The translations under genes were made by a program, and so were the position numbers. The notes beneath the pieces were generated by a model, which saw only the letters and a list, made by a program, of their open reading frames with translations, ran no database searches and was not told the DNA's origin. A DNA stretch of 64,000 bases from JAAZBW01 sp035647855 (lineage in GTDB: Bacteria > Actinomycetota > Actinomycetes > Actinomycetales > Actinomycetaceae): positions 1 to 64,000 of the forward strand of contig DASRMP010000053.1 of NCBI GenBank assembly GCA_035647855.1, in the 5' to 3' direction. This document shows positions 33,041 to 40,800 of the stretch, piece by piece; positions within the stretch are counted from its first letter, which is position 1, and every line of letters begins with the position of its first letter.

Positions 33041-33667
33041 TCAGGGCTTGATCGCCAGCAGGACGCCGTCCCCGACGGGAACGAGCGCCGTCAGGTCCAC
33101 GGACTCCCGGACGTCCTTTCCGAGTTCGCGCATTGCGACCGTTCGCTGGTCACGGCGCGCGGGGTCCGCCACGAGACCACCGGCGAGCGCGTGGTTGATC
33201 GCCAGCACGCCTCCTGCCCGGAGGATGCGCCATCCCTGTTCCCTCAGGGCTTCGGTCTCCGCCGGATCCCCGTCGATGAAGACCATGTCATAGGCGCTGT
33301 CAGCCAGGCGGGGCAGCACATCGAGTGCACGGCCGCCGATGAGGCGGGCGCGTGCCGGTTTGACGCCTGCCTGGGCGAACGCCTCGCGCGCCACTCGCTG
33401 GAATTCGGGCTCGATGTCGATGGACGTGAGTACGCCGTCGGCGGACATTCCCTCGAGCAGCCAAGAACCCGAGACGCCCGTGCCCGTACCGATCTCGGCA
33501 ACGGAGCGGGCACCCACGGCCCCCGCCATCAGGCGCAGGAGCGCGCCCGCGCCCACCGAGACGGCGGAGATGCCGAACTCACCGGCCCTCATGCGTGCGA
33601 ACCGAGCCGGTTCGGACTCCTCGGAGAACTCTTCGGTGTAAGACCAGGACAGGGCGGGATCGTGCAT
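33041..33667 (-). CDS. SAM-dependent O-methyltransferase (Rv1220c-like)
   Basis: A 208-aa class I methyltransferase of the catechol-O-methyltransferase-like group. SAM loop VAEIGTGTGVSGSWLL near residue 56, acidic residue in TSIDIEPEFQRVAREAF, and MVFIDGDPAE with metal/substrate aspartates. The start is ATG 33667, because GGAGGG lies 4 bases upstream. An ATG at 33703 overlaps the TAGACT (33693-33698) that looks like its -10. The substrate is unknown. Confidence 0.88.
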   Translation of the reverse strand: MHDPALSWSYTEEFSEESEPARFARMRAGEFGISAVSVGAGALLRLMAGAVGARSVAEIGTGTGVSGSWLLEGMSADGVLTSIDIEPEFQRVAREAFAQAGVKPARARLIGGRALDVLPRLADSAYDMVFIDGDPAETEALREQGWRILRAGGVLAINHALAGGLVADPARRDQRTVAMRELGKDVRESVDLTALVPVGDGVLLAIKP

Positions 33668-33692
33668 TGCACCCTCCGTTCGATTGACCGCA

Positions 33693-33698
33693 AGTCTA
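33693..33698 (-). promoter_or_regulatory. Probable -10 (TAGACT) of the O-methyltransferase gene
   Basis: TAGACT on the minus strand leaves a ~20-base leader containing GGAGGG before the ATG at 33667. Confidence 0.5.
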
Positions 33699-33893
33699 GC
33701 CACCGGGCCGGGTCAGACCGGTCCACCGCCATGGCGCGGCACCCATCGAGGAATTATCTCCTCCTCGGGTAACCTTGCTGGGGCCGCCTTCTTCGGCGAT
33801 CCGTCAGTTCCCGGATGACCCTGCTGGGCGCGGCGCGCGACATTGGGCGACGATTGAGGATCGAATGTTCACCATGACGTCGATGGAGGACGC

Positions 33894-35432
33894 GTGAGCG
33901 AGGGCCGGCCCGGCAACGATGAGCGGCCGGGCGCACAGTCGGAGTCCGGCCTGGAGCAGTTCGGTCCCGCCAAGTACGGGGAGTCGGCACCGTCCGCGTA
34001 CGAGCCGCGGCCTCCTCAACAGCCTTTCCAACAGCCTTTCCAGCAGCCTTTCCGGCCGCCCCACGCGCCGGCCGACCCCTTCACGCCACGGGCCGGATCG
34101 GCCGAGGCCTCCTACGGGCGGTATCGCTCTCCGTACGAGGTGTCGGCAGGTGTCCCTGATCACGGCTCTGCTCCGCGGGGAACCGGAACTCCCTACGATT
34201 CGGGAGATCCGTACGGATCCGGGACTCCGTACGGTTCTGGGTCTCCGTACTACGGCGGGACCGGTGCCGGAAGCCCGTACGGCTCCGACCCCCAGGGCGG
34301 CCCGCCGAAAGAGCCGCGCCGCAGGCGCCGTGTCCTGGCCGTGGCAGTCGTGGTGCTTGTGGTGACTCTGCTCGCAGCGGTTGCGCTGTGGGGCACGTGG
34401 GCAAGACTCGGCGATGACCCGGGCGCCGCCGGCCAGACTCCAACGGCGACAGCGCCGCCTCCGGCGACGTCGAGTCCCGGCGCAAACGTCCGCCCGCCGG
34501 ATTCCGTGGCCGGCATCGCCGCCGAGGTACTCGCCTCGACCGTCTACATCGAGGCGACCACGGCCCAGGGCGTCGCGTCGGGGACGGGGATGGTGCTCCG
34601 ATCCGACGGGTACCTCGTCACGAACAACCACGTGATCGCAGGCGCCGCCGATCAGGGTGGCCGGATCCAGGTCACCTTCCCCGAGGGGGACGTGCACGAC
34701 GCCGAGGTGGTCGGACGCACCGAGGACTACGACATCGCCGTCCTCAGGGTTGACCGGACCGACCTCGACCCGCTCCCGCTCGCCAACTCGGACCACGTCG
34801 TCGTCGGCGACCCGGTGATCGCCGTCGGCGCGCCCCTCGGACTCCATGGAACGGTGACCACGGGCATCGTCTCGGCCCTCAACCGGGCGGTTACCGCAGG
34901 CTCGGCCCAGGAGGTCTCCTACATCAACGCGATCCAGACGGACGCGGCGATCAACCCGGGCAACTCCGGCGGCCCCCTGGTCAACATGAGCGGCGAGGTC
35001 ATAGGCATCAATTCGGCCATCGCGCAGCCGCCCGGCAGCCTCCAGGCGACCGGCTCCATCGGACTCGGTTTCGCGATCCCGTCTAATCAGGTCGCCCGGA
35101 CGACCGAGCAACTCATCTCGGCGGGTTACGCCACCTACCCGATCATCGGCATTCTCCTCGACGGCACCCACGCGGGCGAGGGCGTACTCGTCTCGCAGGA
35201 TCCGCTCCAGGATGGGACTCCTCCGGTGACTCCGGGAGGCCCGGGGGAACTGGCGGGCGTCGAACCCGGGGACGTTATCCTCCGCATCGACGGGCACCCC
35301 GTCACCAGCCCCGACGAGGTCATCGTGACCGTGCGCTCGCACGCTCCCGGGGACACGGTCACACTCACGATACGGCGTGACGGCTCGGACTTCGACGTCG
35401 AGATCGTGTTGGGCGAGCACCGCGCCAACTGA
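33894..35432 (+). CDS. htrA: HtrA/DegP-type membrane-anchored serine protease with PDZ domain
   Basis: A 512-aa envelope quality-control protease. The cytoplasmic N-terminus is low complexity: QPFQQPFQQPF repeats near residues 43-53 and GSGTPYGSGSPYY near 104-118. Then come an arginine stretch and one transmembrane helix (about 142-168). The protease domain has triad H246 (NNHVIAGA), D280 (YDIAVLRV) and S358 (NPGNSGGPL), followed by one PDZ domain with GVEPGDVILRIDGHPV. GTG 33894 with GGAGG upstream. TAACCT at 33769-33774 may be its -10. In M. tuberculosis sigE and rseA lie just before htrA; here the O-methyltransferase is the direct neighbour. Confidence 0.94.
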   Translation: MSEGRPGNDERPGAQSESGLEQFGPAKYGESAPSAYEPRPPQQPFQQPFQQPFRPPHAPADPFTPRAGSAEASYGRYRSPYEVSAGVPDHGSAPRGTGTPYDSGDPYGSGTPYGSGSPYYGGTGAGSPYGSDPQGGPPKEPRRRRRVLAVAVVVLVVTLLAAVALWGTWARLGDDPGAAGQTPTATAPPPATSSPGANVRPPDSVAGIAAEVLASTVYIEATTAQGVASGTGMVLRSDGYLVTNNHVIAGAADQGGRIQVTFPEGDVHDAEVVGRTEDYDIAVLRVDRTDLDPLPLANSDHVVVGDPVIAVGAPLGLHGTVTTGIVSALNRAVTAGSAQEVSYINAIQTDAAINPGNSGGPLVNMSGEVIGINSAIAQPPGSLQATGSIGLGFAIPSNQVARTTEQLISAGYATYPIIGILLDGTHAGEGVLVSQDPLQDGTPPVTPGGPGELAGVEPGDVILRIDGHPVTSPDEVIVTVRSHAPGDTVTLTIRRDGSDFDVEIVLGEHRAN

Positions 35433-35448
35433 GCCCGCAGCGGCGGGC
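35433..35448. terminator. Short hairpin between convergent htrA and tatB
   Basis: GCCCGC-AGCG-GCGGGC, a 6-bp GC stem filling nearly the whole 18-bp gap between the two stop codons. Confidence 0.45.
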
Positions 35449-35450
35449 CG

Positions 35451-35798
35451 CTAGGTCGCCTCGTCGTCGAAGGGCGCGGGGACCCCCGGCCTCCGCCCGG
35501 GTGATGTCCACATGGGGGGAGCGGGCGAGGATCCCCGCGGGGAGCGTGCCGGCGGCTCGTCGAAAAGCGCCTCCCGCACGATGCGGCGCGGGTCGTACTG
35601 CCGCGGGTCGAGGGATGCGAGATCGACCTCGTCGCCCAGTTCCCGCGAGACCTGCTCCTTCGCGCCGCGAAGGAAGTCGCGGGCCTCGTTGAACCAGCCG
35701 GCGATCTGGCGGGTCGTCTCGGGGAGCCTGTTGGGGCCGACGATGATCAGCACCAGCAGCAGGAGGACAAGGGCCTCCCAGCCGTTGATGCCGAACAC
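35451..35798 (-). CDS. tatB: Sec-independent protein translocase TatB
   Basis: A 115-aa single-span membrane protein with an N-terminal helix GWEALVLLLLVLIIVGPNRLPE (7-28), followed by an amphipathic helix and a polar, proline-rich tail. The G-P hinge after the helix and the conserved N-terminal glutamate identify TatA/B, and length plus location after mrp favour TatB. GTG 35798 with AGGAG upstream. It lies 9 bp downstream of mrp on the same strand. Confidence 0.9.
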   Translation of the reverse strand: MFGINGWEALVLLLLVLIIVGPNRLPETTRQIAGWFNEARDFLRGAKEQVSRELGDEVDLASLDPRQYDPRRIVREALFDEPPARSPRGSSPAPPMWTSPGRRPGVPAPFDDEAT

Positions 35799-35807
35799 GA
35801 CCTGCTC

Positions 35808-36941
35808 CTAACGTGAGATCGGTGTGACTCCGAGAGCGCGACCGGCGAGCCCACGGGTGCGCGCCGCCAGTTGGTCGGCGACCCCGAGCAGGGCCTGCGC
35901 GGCAGGCGAATCCGGCTGCTCCAGTACGACCGGTCTACCTCCGTCGGCGCCCTCGCGCAACTGGACATCGATGGGGACGTGCGCGAGGACGGGCACCGGG
36001 TAGCCGAGCGAGGAAGTCAGCTCGCCGGCGACCGCGTCTCCGCCGCCCGATCCGAACAGGTCGAGCCGGCTGCCGTCCGGCAGCTCCATCCAGGACATGT
36101 TCTCGATGACGCCGACCACGTGCTGCCGGGTCTGCGCCGAGAGGACGCCCGCCCGCTGGGCAACCTCCGCTGCCGCGACCTGCGGGGTCGTCACGATGAT
36201 GATCTCCGACGACGGGATGAACTGTGCGACCGAGATCGCGATGTCCCCGGTGCCGGGTGGGAGGTCGAGGAGGAGCACGTCGAGATCGCCCCAGAAGACG
36301 TCCGCGAAGAACTGCTGCAGCGCACGGTGCAGCATCGGGCCACGCCACACGACCGGGGTTCCCGGAGGGGCGAACATGCCGATCGAGATCACCTTCACAT
36401 CGTGGGCGACGGGCGGCACGATCATGTCGTCGAGTTTGGTGGGCGGGTGTTCAACTCCGAGCATCCGCGGAATCGAGAAGCCGTAGATGTCCGCATCGAC
36501 GACGCCGACCTTGAAGCCCTTCGCAGCGAGTGCAGCCGCGAGGTTCGCGGTGACCGACGATTTCCCGACGCCGCCCTTCCCCGATGTGATCGCGTAGACG
36601 CGCGTGAGGTTGCCGGGCTGGGCGAACGGGATGACGGGCTCCGGGGTGCCGCCGCGCAGCTTGGTGCGCAGTTCGGCGCGCTGCTCCTCGCTCATGACGC
36701 CCATCGCGACGTCGACGCCCGTGACGCCCTCGACCTCGCCGACCGCACGCTGCACGTCGCGGGTGATGGTGTCACGGAGGGGGCACCCTGCCGTGGTGAG
36801 GTCGATGCCCACGACGACGTGGCCGTCGTCGCCGATCTCGACCGATCGGACCATGTCCAGCTCGGTTATCGGCCGGCGGATCTCCGGGTCGTTGACTTTC
36901 GTGAGGGCCGCACGGACGGCCTCAGTGGTGGGACGAGACAT
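35808..36941 (-). CDS. mrp: Mrp/ApbC-family iron-sulfur carrier P-loop ATPase
   Basis: 377 aa with an N-terminal FeS-assembly (DUF59) domain (residues 1-80; AGCPLRDTI carries the conserved cysteine) and a ParA-like ATPase domain with deviant Walker A SGKGGVGKSS (120-129), VDADIYGFSIPRMLG and DLPPGTGDIAIS. The usual CxxC pair for cluster binding near the C-terminal third is not evident (the SWM region reads MSWMELPDG), so cluster transfer may differ. ATG 36941 with AGGTAGGA upstream; a longer frame to 37049 is not needed. Confidence 0.92.
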   Translation of the reverse strand: MSRPTTEAVRAALTKVNDPEIRRPITELDMVRSVEIGDDGHVVVGIDLTTAGCPLRDTITRDVQRAVGEVEGVTGVDVAMGVMSEEQRAELRTKLRGGTPEPVIPFAQPGNLTRVYAITSGKGGVGKSSVTANLAAALAAKGFKVGVVDADIYGFSIPRMLGVEHPPTKLDDMIVPPVAHDVKVISIGMFAPPGTPVVWRGPMLHRALQQFFADVFWGDLDVLLLDLPPGTGDIAISVAQFIPSSEIIIVTTPQVAAAEVAQRAGVLSAQTRQHVVGVIENMSWMELPDGSRLDLFGSGGGDAVAGELTSSLGYPVPVLAHVPIDVQLREGADGGRPVVLEQPDSPAAQALLGVADQLAARTRGLAGRALGVTPISR

Positions 36942-36951
36942 GTTGCCGATC

Positions 36952-37578
36952 CTACCTCGTGGGTTTTTCGCCCTCCGGGGTGGGGTCCGCGGCGCTGCCG
37001 GCAGACCTGCCGTCCGGCGAAGCGGATCGCTCCCGGGCATCGGCGTCATCCGGGCGCTCCCGGAGGAGCGCGATCAGATTTTCCCGGAGTTGATCGTCGC
37101 GGCGATCGCGGTCCTCCATCAGGTCCGCCACGAGGTCCCGCAGTTCGCCACGGACGTAATCGCGGGTGGCGACATCTCCGAGGGCCATGCGGAGGGCGGC
37201 AAGTTCGCGGGCGATGTACTCCGTGTCCGCCAGATTGCGCTCCGCCCGCTGGCGGTCCTGCTCGGCACTCACCCGGTCCCGCTGCACCTGACGGTTCTGG
37301 GCAAGCAGGATGAGTGGCGAGGAGTAGGAGGCCTGCAGAGACAGCATGAGCGTAAGTGCGGTGAAGCCGAGCGCCGCAGAATCGAATCGCAGGTGGCTCG
37401 GGCCGAACGAGTTCCAGAGGAGCCAGAAGCCCACGAAAAGCGTGAGCCACACCAGGAATTGGGCGGTGCCGGTGAATCGCGCGATTCCTTCGGCGACTCG
37501 CGAGACAGTCTCCGACTGCAGTGAGATTCGGGGACGGCGGAACCTGCTCTCGCGGGGCTGGTCGAGTCGATCACGCAT
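36952..37578 (-). CDS. DUF1003 family membrane protein
   Basis: 208 aa. Family features: VSRVAEGIARFTGTAQFLVW with first transmembrane segment LTLFVGFWLLWNSF, a second segment around ALTLMLSLQASYSSPLILLAQNRQ, then a charged helical region with R/D/E-rich heptads and a disordered tail. Function unknown. The start is ATG 37578, with GGAGGTGGG close upstream. It overlaps the 3' end of the MgtE-like gene by 8 bases, and the two are probably one transcript. Confidence 0.85.
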   Translation of the reverse strand: MRDRLDQPRESRFRRPRISLQSETVSRVAEGIARFTGTAQFLVWLTLFVGFWLLWNSFGPSHLRFDSAALGFTALTLMLSLQASYSSPLILLAQNRQVQRDRVSAEQDRQRAERNLADTEYIARELAALRMALGDVATRDYVRGELRDLVADLMEDRDRRDDQLRENLIALLRERPDDADARERSASPDGRSAGSAADPTPEGEKPTR

Positions 37579-38848
37579 TTCCCACCTCCTCATCCTCATC
37601 GTCCAGGTCGCGCCAGTTCTCGGGCAGCAGTTCGTCGAGGACGTCGTCGACGGAGATGGCGCCCAGCACGTGCCGCTCCTCGTCCACGACCGGCACCATG
37701 GTGTAGTTGTAGGTGGCGAGAAGCCGCGTGACCGTGAGCAGCGAGTCCTTCGGAGAGACAGGGTCGAGGTCCGTGTCGAGGAATGAGCCGATGGGCTCGT
37801 TCGGCGGCTCTCGGAGCGCTCGCTGGAGGTGTAGCACGCCCAGGTAACGGCCGGTGGGGGTTTCCAGCGGCGGCCTGGAGACGATGATCATGGTGGCAAG
37901 CGCCGGGTTGATGTCCTGGCGGCGGGCGTGGGCGAGAGCGCTCGCGACGGCCGCCTCGGGGGGCAGGATGATCGGCTCGGTAGTCATCAGTCCGCCGGCC
38001 TCGTCGTCCTCGTACACGAGAAGGCGCCGGATGTCCCGCGCGTCCTCGGGCTCCATCAGTTCGAGGAGGCGGCTCGCCTGCTGCTCGGGCAGGTCCGAGA
38101 CGAGGTCGGTCGCGTCGTCCGGCTGCATCGCCTCGAGGACGTCCGCGGCGCGCCCGACCTCGAGCGCGGAGAGGATGCCCACCCTGTCCTCGTCCCCGAG
38201 TTCCTCCAGCACGTCGGCAAGACGTTCGTTGTCCAGTTCCGCGGCCACTTCGATTCGGCGCGCCTCCGGGAGGTCGTGCAGCACATCGGCGAGGTCTGCG
38301 GCCTTGAGGTCACCGAACTGGGCGAGCAGGGTGGCCGCCCCCTGGGCTTCCTCGGAGGGGCCGAGCCCCGTGACGTCGTCAACGGAGATCAGCGACGTCT
38401 CACCCCGGCGGAACAGGCCACCGCCCTCACGGCGCCGGACGAACAGCTGGGTGAGGATCCAGTCCCGGCTCCGTTGCTGCTCCATGGCCACGTCCTCGAT
38501 GACGACCCGGCCGGAGCCGTCCTTCATGTCCACCGTGCGATCCAGCAGTTCGCTTATCACGAGCGTCTCGACGTTGCGTTGTTCGAAGCGGCGCATGTTC
38601 AGAAGACCGGTCGAGATGACGGCGCCGGGTTTGATGCCCGTGACTCGCGTGATGGGAAGGAACACGCGGCGCCGGGCCGTCACCTCTACCACGAGGCCCA
38701 CGACCCGGGGGGCGCCGGTGAGCCGGATGATGGTGACGACGTCATGCACTTTGCCGACCTGGTCGCCGATTGGATCGAAAACGGGCGTGCCGACAAGGCG
38801 CGCGATGAAGACGCGCGAGGGGGCCGAAGTCCGCGCGGTGATGGCCAT
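37571..38848 (-). CDS. PRC-barrel / MgtE N-domain / CBS-pair protein without a channel domain
   Basis: A 425-aa soluble protein. A PRC-barrel-like start (VFDPIGDQVGKVHDVV near residue 23) is followed by the MgtE_N helical superhelix (roughly 175-280; DLADVLHDLP and LADVLEELGDED are its repeats) and two CBS motifs, the first with AGGLMTTEPIILPPEA. It ends without the five-helix magnesium channel. Similar to Rv1232c-type proteins. It may sense Mg2+ or nucleotides for a partner; that is inference. ATG 38848 is preferred over GTG 38854, because TAGGCT ends 6 bases before the ATG and abuts the GTG. Confidence 0.85.
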   Translation of the reverse strand: MAITARTSAPSRVFIARLVGTPVFDPIGDQVGKVHDVVTIIRLTGAPRVVGLVVEVTARRRVFLPITRVTGIKPGAVISTGLLNMRRFEQRNVETLVISELLDRTVDMKDGSGRVVIEDVAMEQQRSRDWILTQLFVRRREGGGLFRRGETSLISVDDVTGLGPSEEAQGAATLLAQFGDLKAADLADVLHDLPEARRIEVAAELDNERLADVLEELGDEDRVGILSALEVGRAADVLEAMQPDDATDLVSDLPEQQASRLLELMEPEDARDIRRLLVYEDDEAGGLMTTEPIILPPEAAVASALAHARRQDINPALATMIIVSRPPLETPTGRYLGVLHLQRALREPPNEPIGSFLDTDLDPVSPKDSLLTVTRLLATYNYTMVPVVDEERHVLGAISVDDVLDELLPENWRDLDDEDEEVGNA

Positions 38849-38854
38849 GGCCAC

Positions 38855-38860
38855 AGCCTA
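38855..38860 (-). promoter_or_regulatory. -10-like TAGGCT, leaderless start of the MgtE_N/CBS gene
   Basis: TAGGCT on the minus strand is separated from ATG 38848 by 6 bases. Confidence 0.55.
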
Positions 38861-38919
38861 AGCGGTCGGCGAACGTCAACCCCTTACCGCTCGGGCGGGA
38901 TTCGTGCTGATAATCTTCC

Positions 38920-39489
38920 ATGACCCAGATGAGCAATCCAAACATCGCCGTGATGCCGGTCGGCCACGAGATCGCTTCGTTCGCGAACTACAAGGAGGCA
39001 TCGGCCGCGGTGGATACGCTCGCCGATGCCGGATACCCGGTCCAGGAACTGACGATCGTCGGCACGGACCTCAAAATGATCGAGAAGGTGACCGGTCGCA
39101 TCACCTGGGGAAAGGTCCTGCTCTCGGGGGCAGTCTCGGGTGCGCTCTTCGGCCTCATGCTCTCGATCTTCTTCGTGCTGCTGATCCCGGGAACCACGTG
39201 GAGCCTGGTGCTCATGTGGATGCTCGCCGGCGCCATCGGATTCGCGATTTCACAGGGGCTCCTCTACGCCATGTCCGGAGGCCAGCGGGACTTCTCATCG
39301 TCCCAGGGAGTCATCGCCACGCGGTACGGGCTGCAGGCCACTCCAGAGCATGCGGGACGCGCCCGCCAGCTCCTGATCGATCGAGGCGTGATCTCGCGCC
39401 CAGCGGCCCCCGCTCGCGAGATCGACCTCACCGAACCGCCGCTGTACGGCGAGCGCATCGATCCCGGTGAGGGCATGCCCCTGGCCTGA
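38920..39489 (+). CDS. General-stress-protein-like membrane protein
   Basis: 189 aa. An N-terminal GSP17M-like domain (ASFANYKEASAAVDTLADAGYPVQELTIVG, residues ~19-48) is followed by two or three hydrophobic helices (about 66-115) and a cytoplasmic tail. Function unknown; resembles Rv1234-type proteins next to Rv1232c. TAATCT/GATAAT at 38909-38916 sits 3-5 bases before the ATG, so the mRNA probably begins at or just after it; ATG 38929 is the alternative start. Confidence 0.75.
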   Translation: MTQMSNPNIAVMPVGHEIASFANYKEASAAVDTLADAGYPVQELTIVGTDLKMIEKVTGRITWGKVLLSGAVSGALFGLMLSIFFVLLIPGTTWSLVLMWMLAGAIGFAISQGLLYAMSGGQRDFSSSQGVIATRYGLQATPEHAGRARQLLIDRGVISRPAAPAREIDLTEPPLYGERIDPGEGMPLA

Positions 39490-39490
39490 C

Positions 39491-39496
39491 TAGGCT
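39491..39496 (+). promoter_or_regulatory. -10-like TAGGCT, leaderless start of the isomerase gene
   Basis: TAGGCT, a 7-base gap, then GTG 39504. It lies just 1 base after the previous stop codon. Confidence 0.6.
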
Positions 39497-39503
39497 GGAA
39501 CTT

Positions 39504-40295
39504 GTGCCCATTCCGGTGACCCTCTCGAGTTCCTCGGTGTATCCCGGTGGCGTCGAACTTACATTCACGCTGGCCAGGGACCTGGGCTACGACGGCGTCG
39601 AGGTCATGGTGCTCGGCGACCCGACCTCGCGGGAGGCCGTGGAACTGGTCGACCTGGTCAACGCGTACCAGCTCCCCGTGATGTCCATTCACGCCCCCAC
39701 GCTGCTCTTCACCCAGCGCGTGTGGGGCGGCGCGTGGGAGAAGATCGACCGCTCCATCGACCTCGCGAAAGCGGTGGGCGCCGAGGTTGTGGTCCTGCAT
39801 CCGCCCTTCCTGTGGCAGCGTCTGTACCATCGCGAGTTCGTCAAAGGTGTGTTGCAGCGCGAACAGGAGTCGGGTGTCATTCTCGCCGTCGAGAACATGT
39901 ATCCGTGGCGGGTGGCGCGGGACTGGGTCATCTACCGGCCGCACTGGGATCCGATTTCGCTGCCCTACCCGTCGGTCACGCTGGACCTCTCGCACGCGGC
40001 GACCTCCCGCTCCGACGGGCTCGCGATGGCGATCGAGCTCGGAGACCGGCTCAAACACCTGCACCTGGCCGACGGGCGCAACAACCTGGTTGACGAACAC
40101 CTCGTGCCCGGGGACGGGAACCAGCGGGCGGCGGAGGTTCTCCAACTCCTCGTCCAGCGGGAGTTCCAGGGCCAGGTGTGCGTCGAGGTGATCACCCGGG
40201 GTAAACCGACGCCGCGAAGGGACTCGGATCTCGCGCGATCCCTCGACTTCGCCCGAAAGTATCTCGGACAGGACCCGCAGCGGACTCTCAGGTAA
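39504..40295 (+). CDS. Sugar phosphate isomerase/epimerase (xylose-isomerase-like TIM barrel)
   Basis: 263 aa of the AP endonuclease 2 / xylose isomerase-like barrel family. LSSSSVYPGG and LGYDGVEVMV at the N-terminus, LPVMSIHAPT, then candidate metal ligands in AVENMY, VTLDLSHAA, HLHLADG and CVEVITRG. Members isomerise sugars or sugar phosphates, or cut DNA at abasic sites; the substrate here is unknown. GTG start, leaderless-type promoter. Confidence 0.82.
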   Translation: MPIPVTLSSSSVYPGGVELTFTLARDLGYDGVEVMVLGDPTSREAVELVDLVNAYQLPVMSIHAPTLLFTQRVWGGAWEKIDRSIDLAKAVGAEVVVLHPPFLWQRLYHREFVKGVLQREQESGVILAVENMYPWRVARDWVIYRPHWDPISLPYPSVTLDLSHAATSRSDGLAMAIELGDRLKHLHLADGRNNLVDEHLVPGDGNQRAAEVLQLLVQREFQGQVCVEVITRGKPTPRRDSDLARSLDFARKYLGQDPQRTLR

Positions 40296-40332
40296 CGTGC
40301 TGGTCAAGCGGTATCCGTTTGAGGAGCACGCA

Positions 40333-40800
40333 ATGCCACTGGAAGTCCACATCACGACGGCGTCGGCCACGGATCCTTATGTCGCGGCGATGCTGCGGGA
40401 ACACGCCGCCGAAATGCACGACATCCGGGCACCCGCGTCCCTGCATTCCGAGGAGCCTGCGGAACTGTCTGCCGTCGGTGCGCGCATGTGGGCCGCGTGG
40501 CGCGACGGGGCCGTGGTCGGGATCGTTGCGCTCGTCGTGATCGAGCGAGGGCACGGAGAACTCAAGTCGATGCGCACGATCGCCGCCGCGCGCCGCCAAG
40601 GGGTGGGTGCGGCACTGCTCAGCCGTTTGCTTGAGGAGGCCGAGCGGTCCGGTCTCTATCGGGTCAGCCTCAAGGTGGGCAGGGATCGGTTCTTCGAACC
40701 GGCGCTTCACCTCTACGAGCGGCGCGGCTTCGAGGAAACCTCACCGTTCGGTCCTTACCGCGAGGACGAGGGCAGCGTATACATGACGATCGAGCTGTAG
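40333..40800 (+). CDS. GNAT family N-acetyltransferase
   Basis: 155 aa. The acetyl-CoA loop AAARRQGVGAALLSRLLEEAE lies near residues 85-105, with a C-terminal ALHLYERRGFEE strand-helix typical of GNATs. The start is ATG 40333, since GAGGAG lies 6 bases upstream; a GTG at 40297 gives an unsupported 12-residue extension. Its stop directly abuts the convergent pepP stop. Confidence 0.85.
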   Translation: MPLEVHITTASATDPYVAAMLREHAAEMHDIRAPASLHSEEPAELSAVGARMWAAWRDGAVVGIVALVVIERGHGELKSMRTIAAARRQGVGAALLSRLLEEAERSGLYRVSLKVGRDRFFEPALHLYERRGFEETSPFGPYREDEGSVYMTIEL

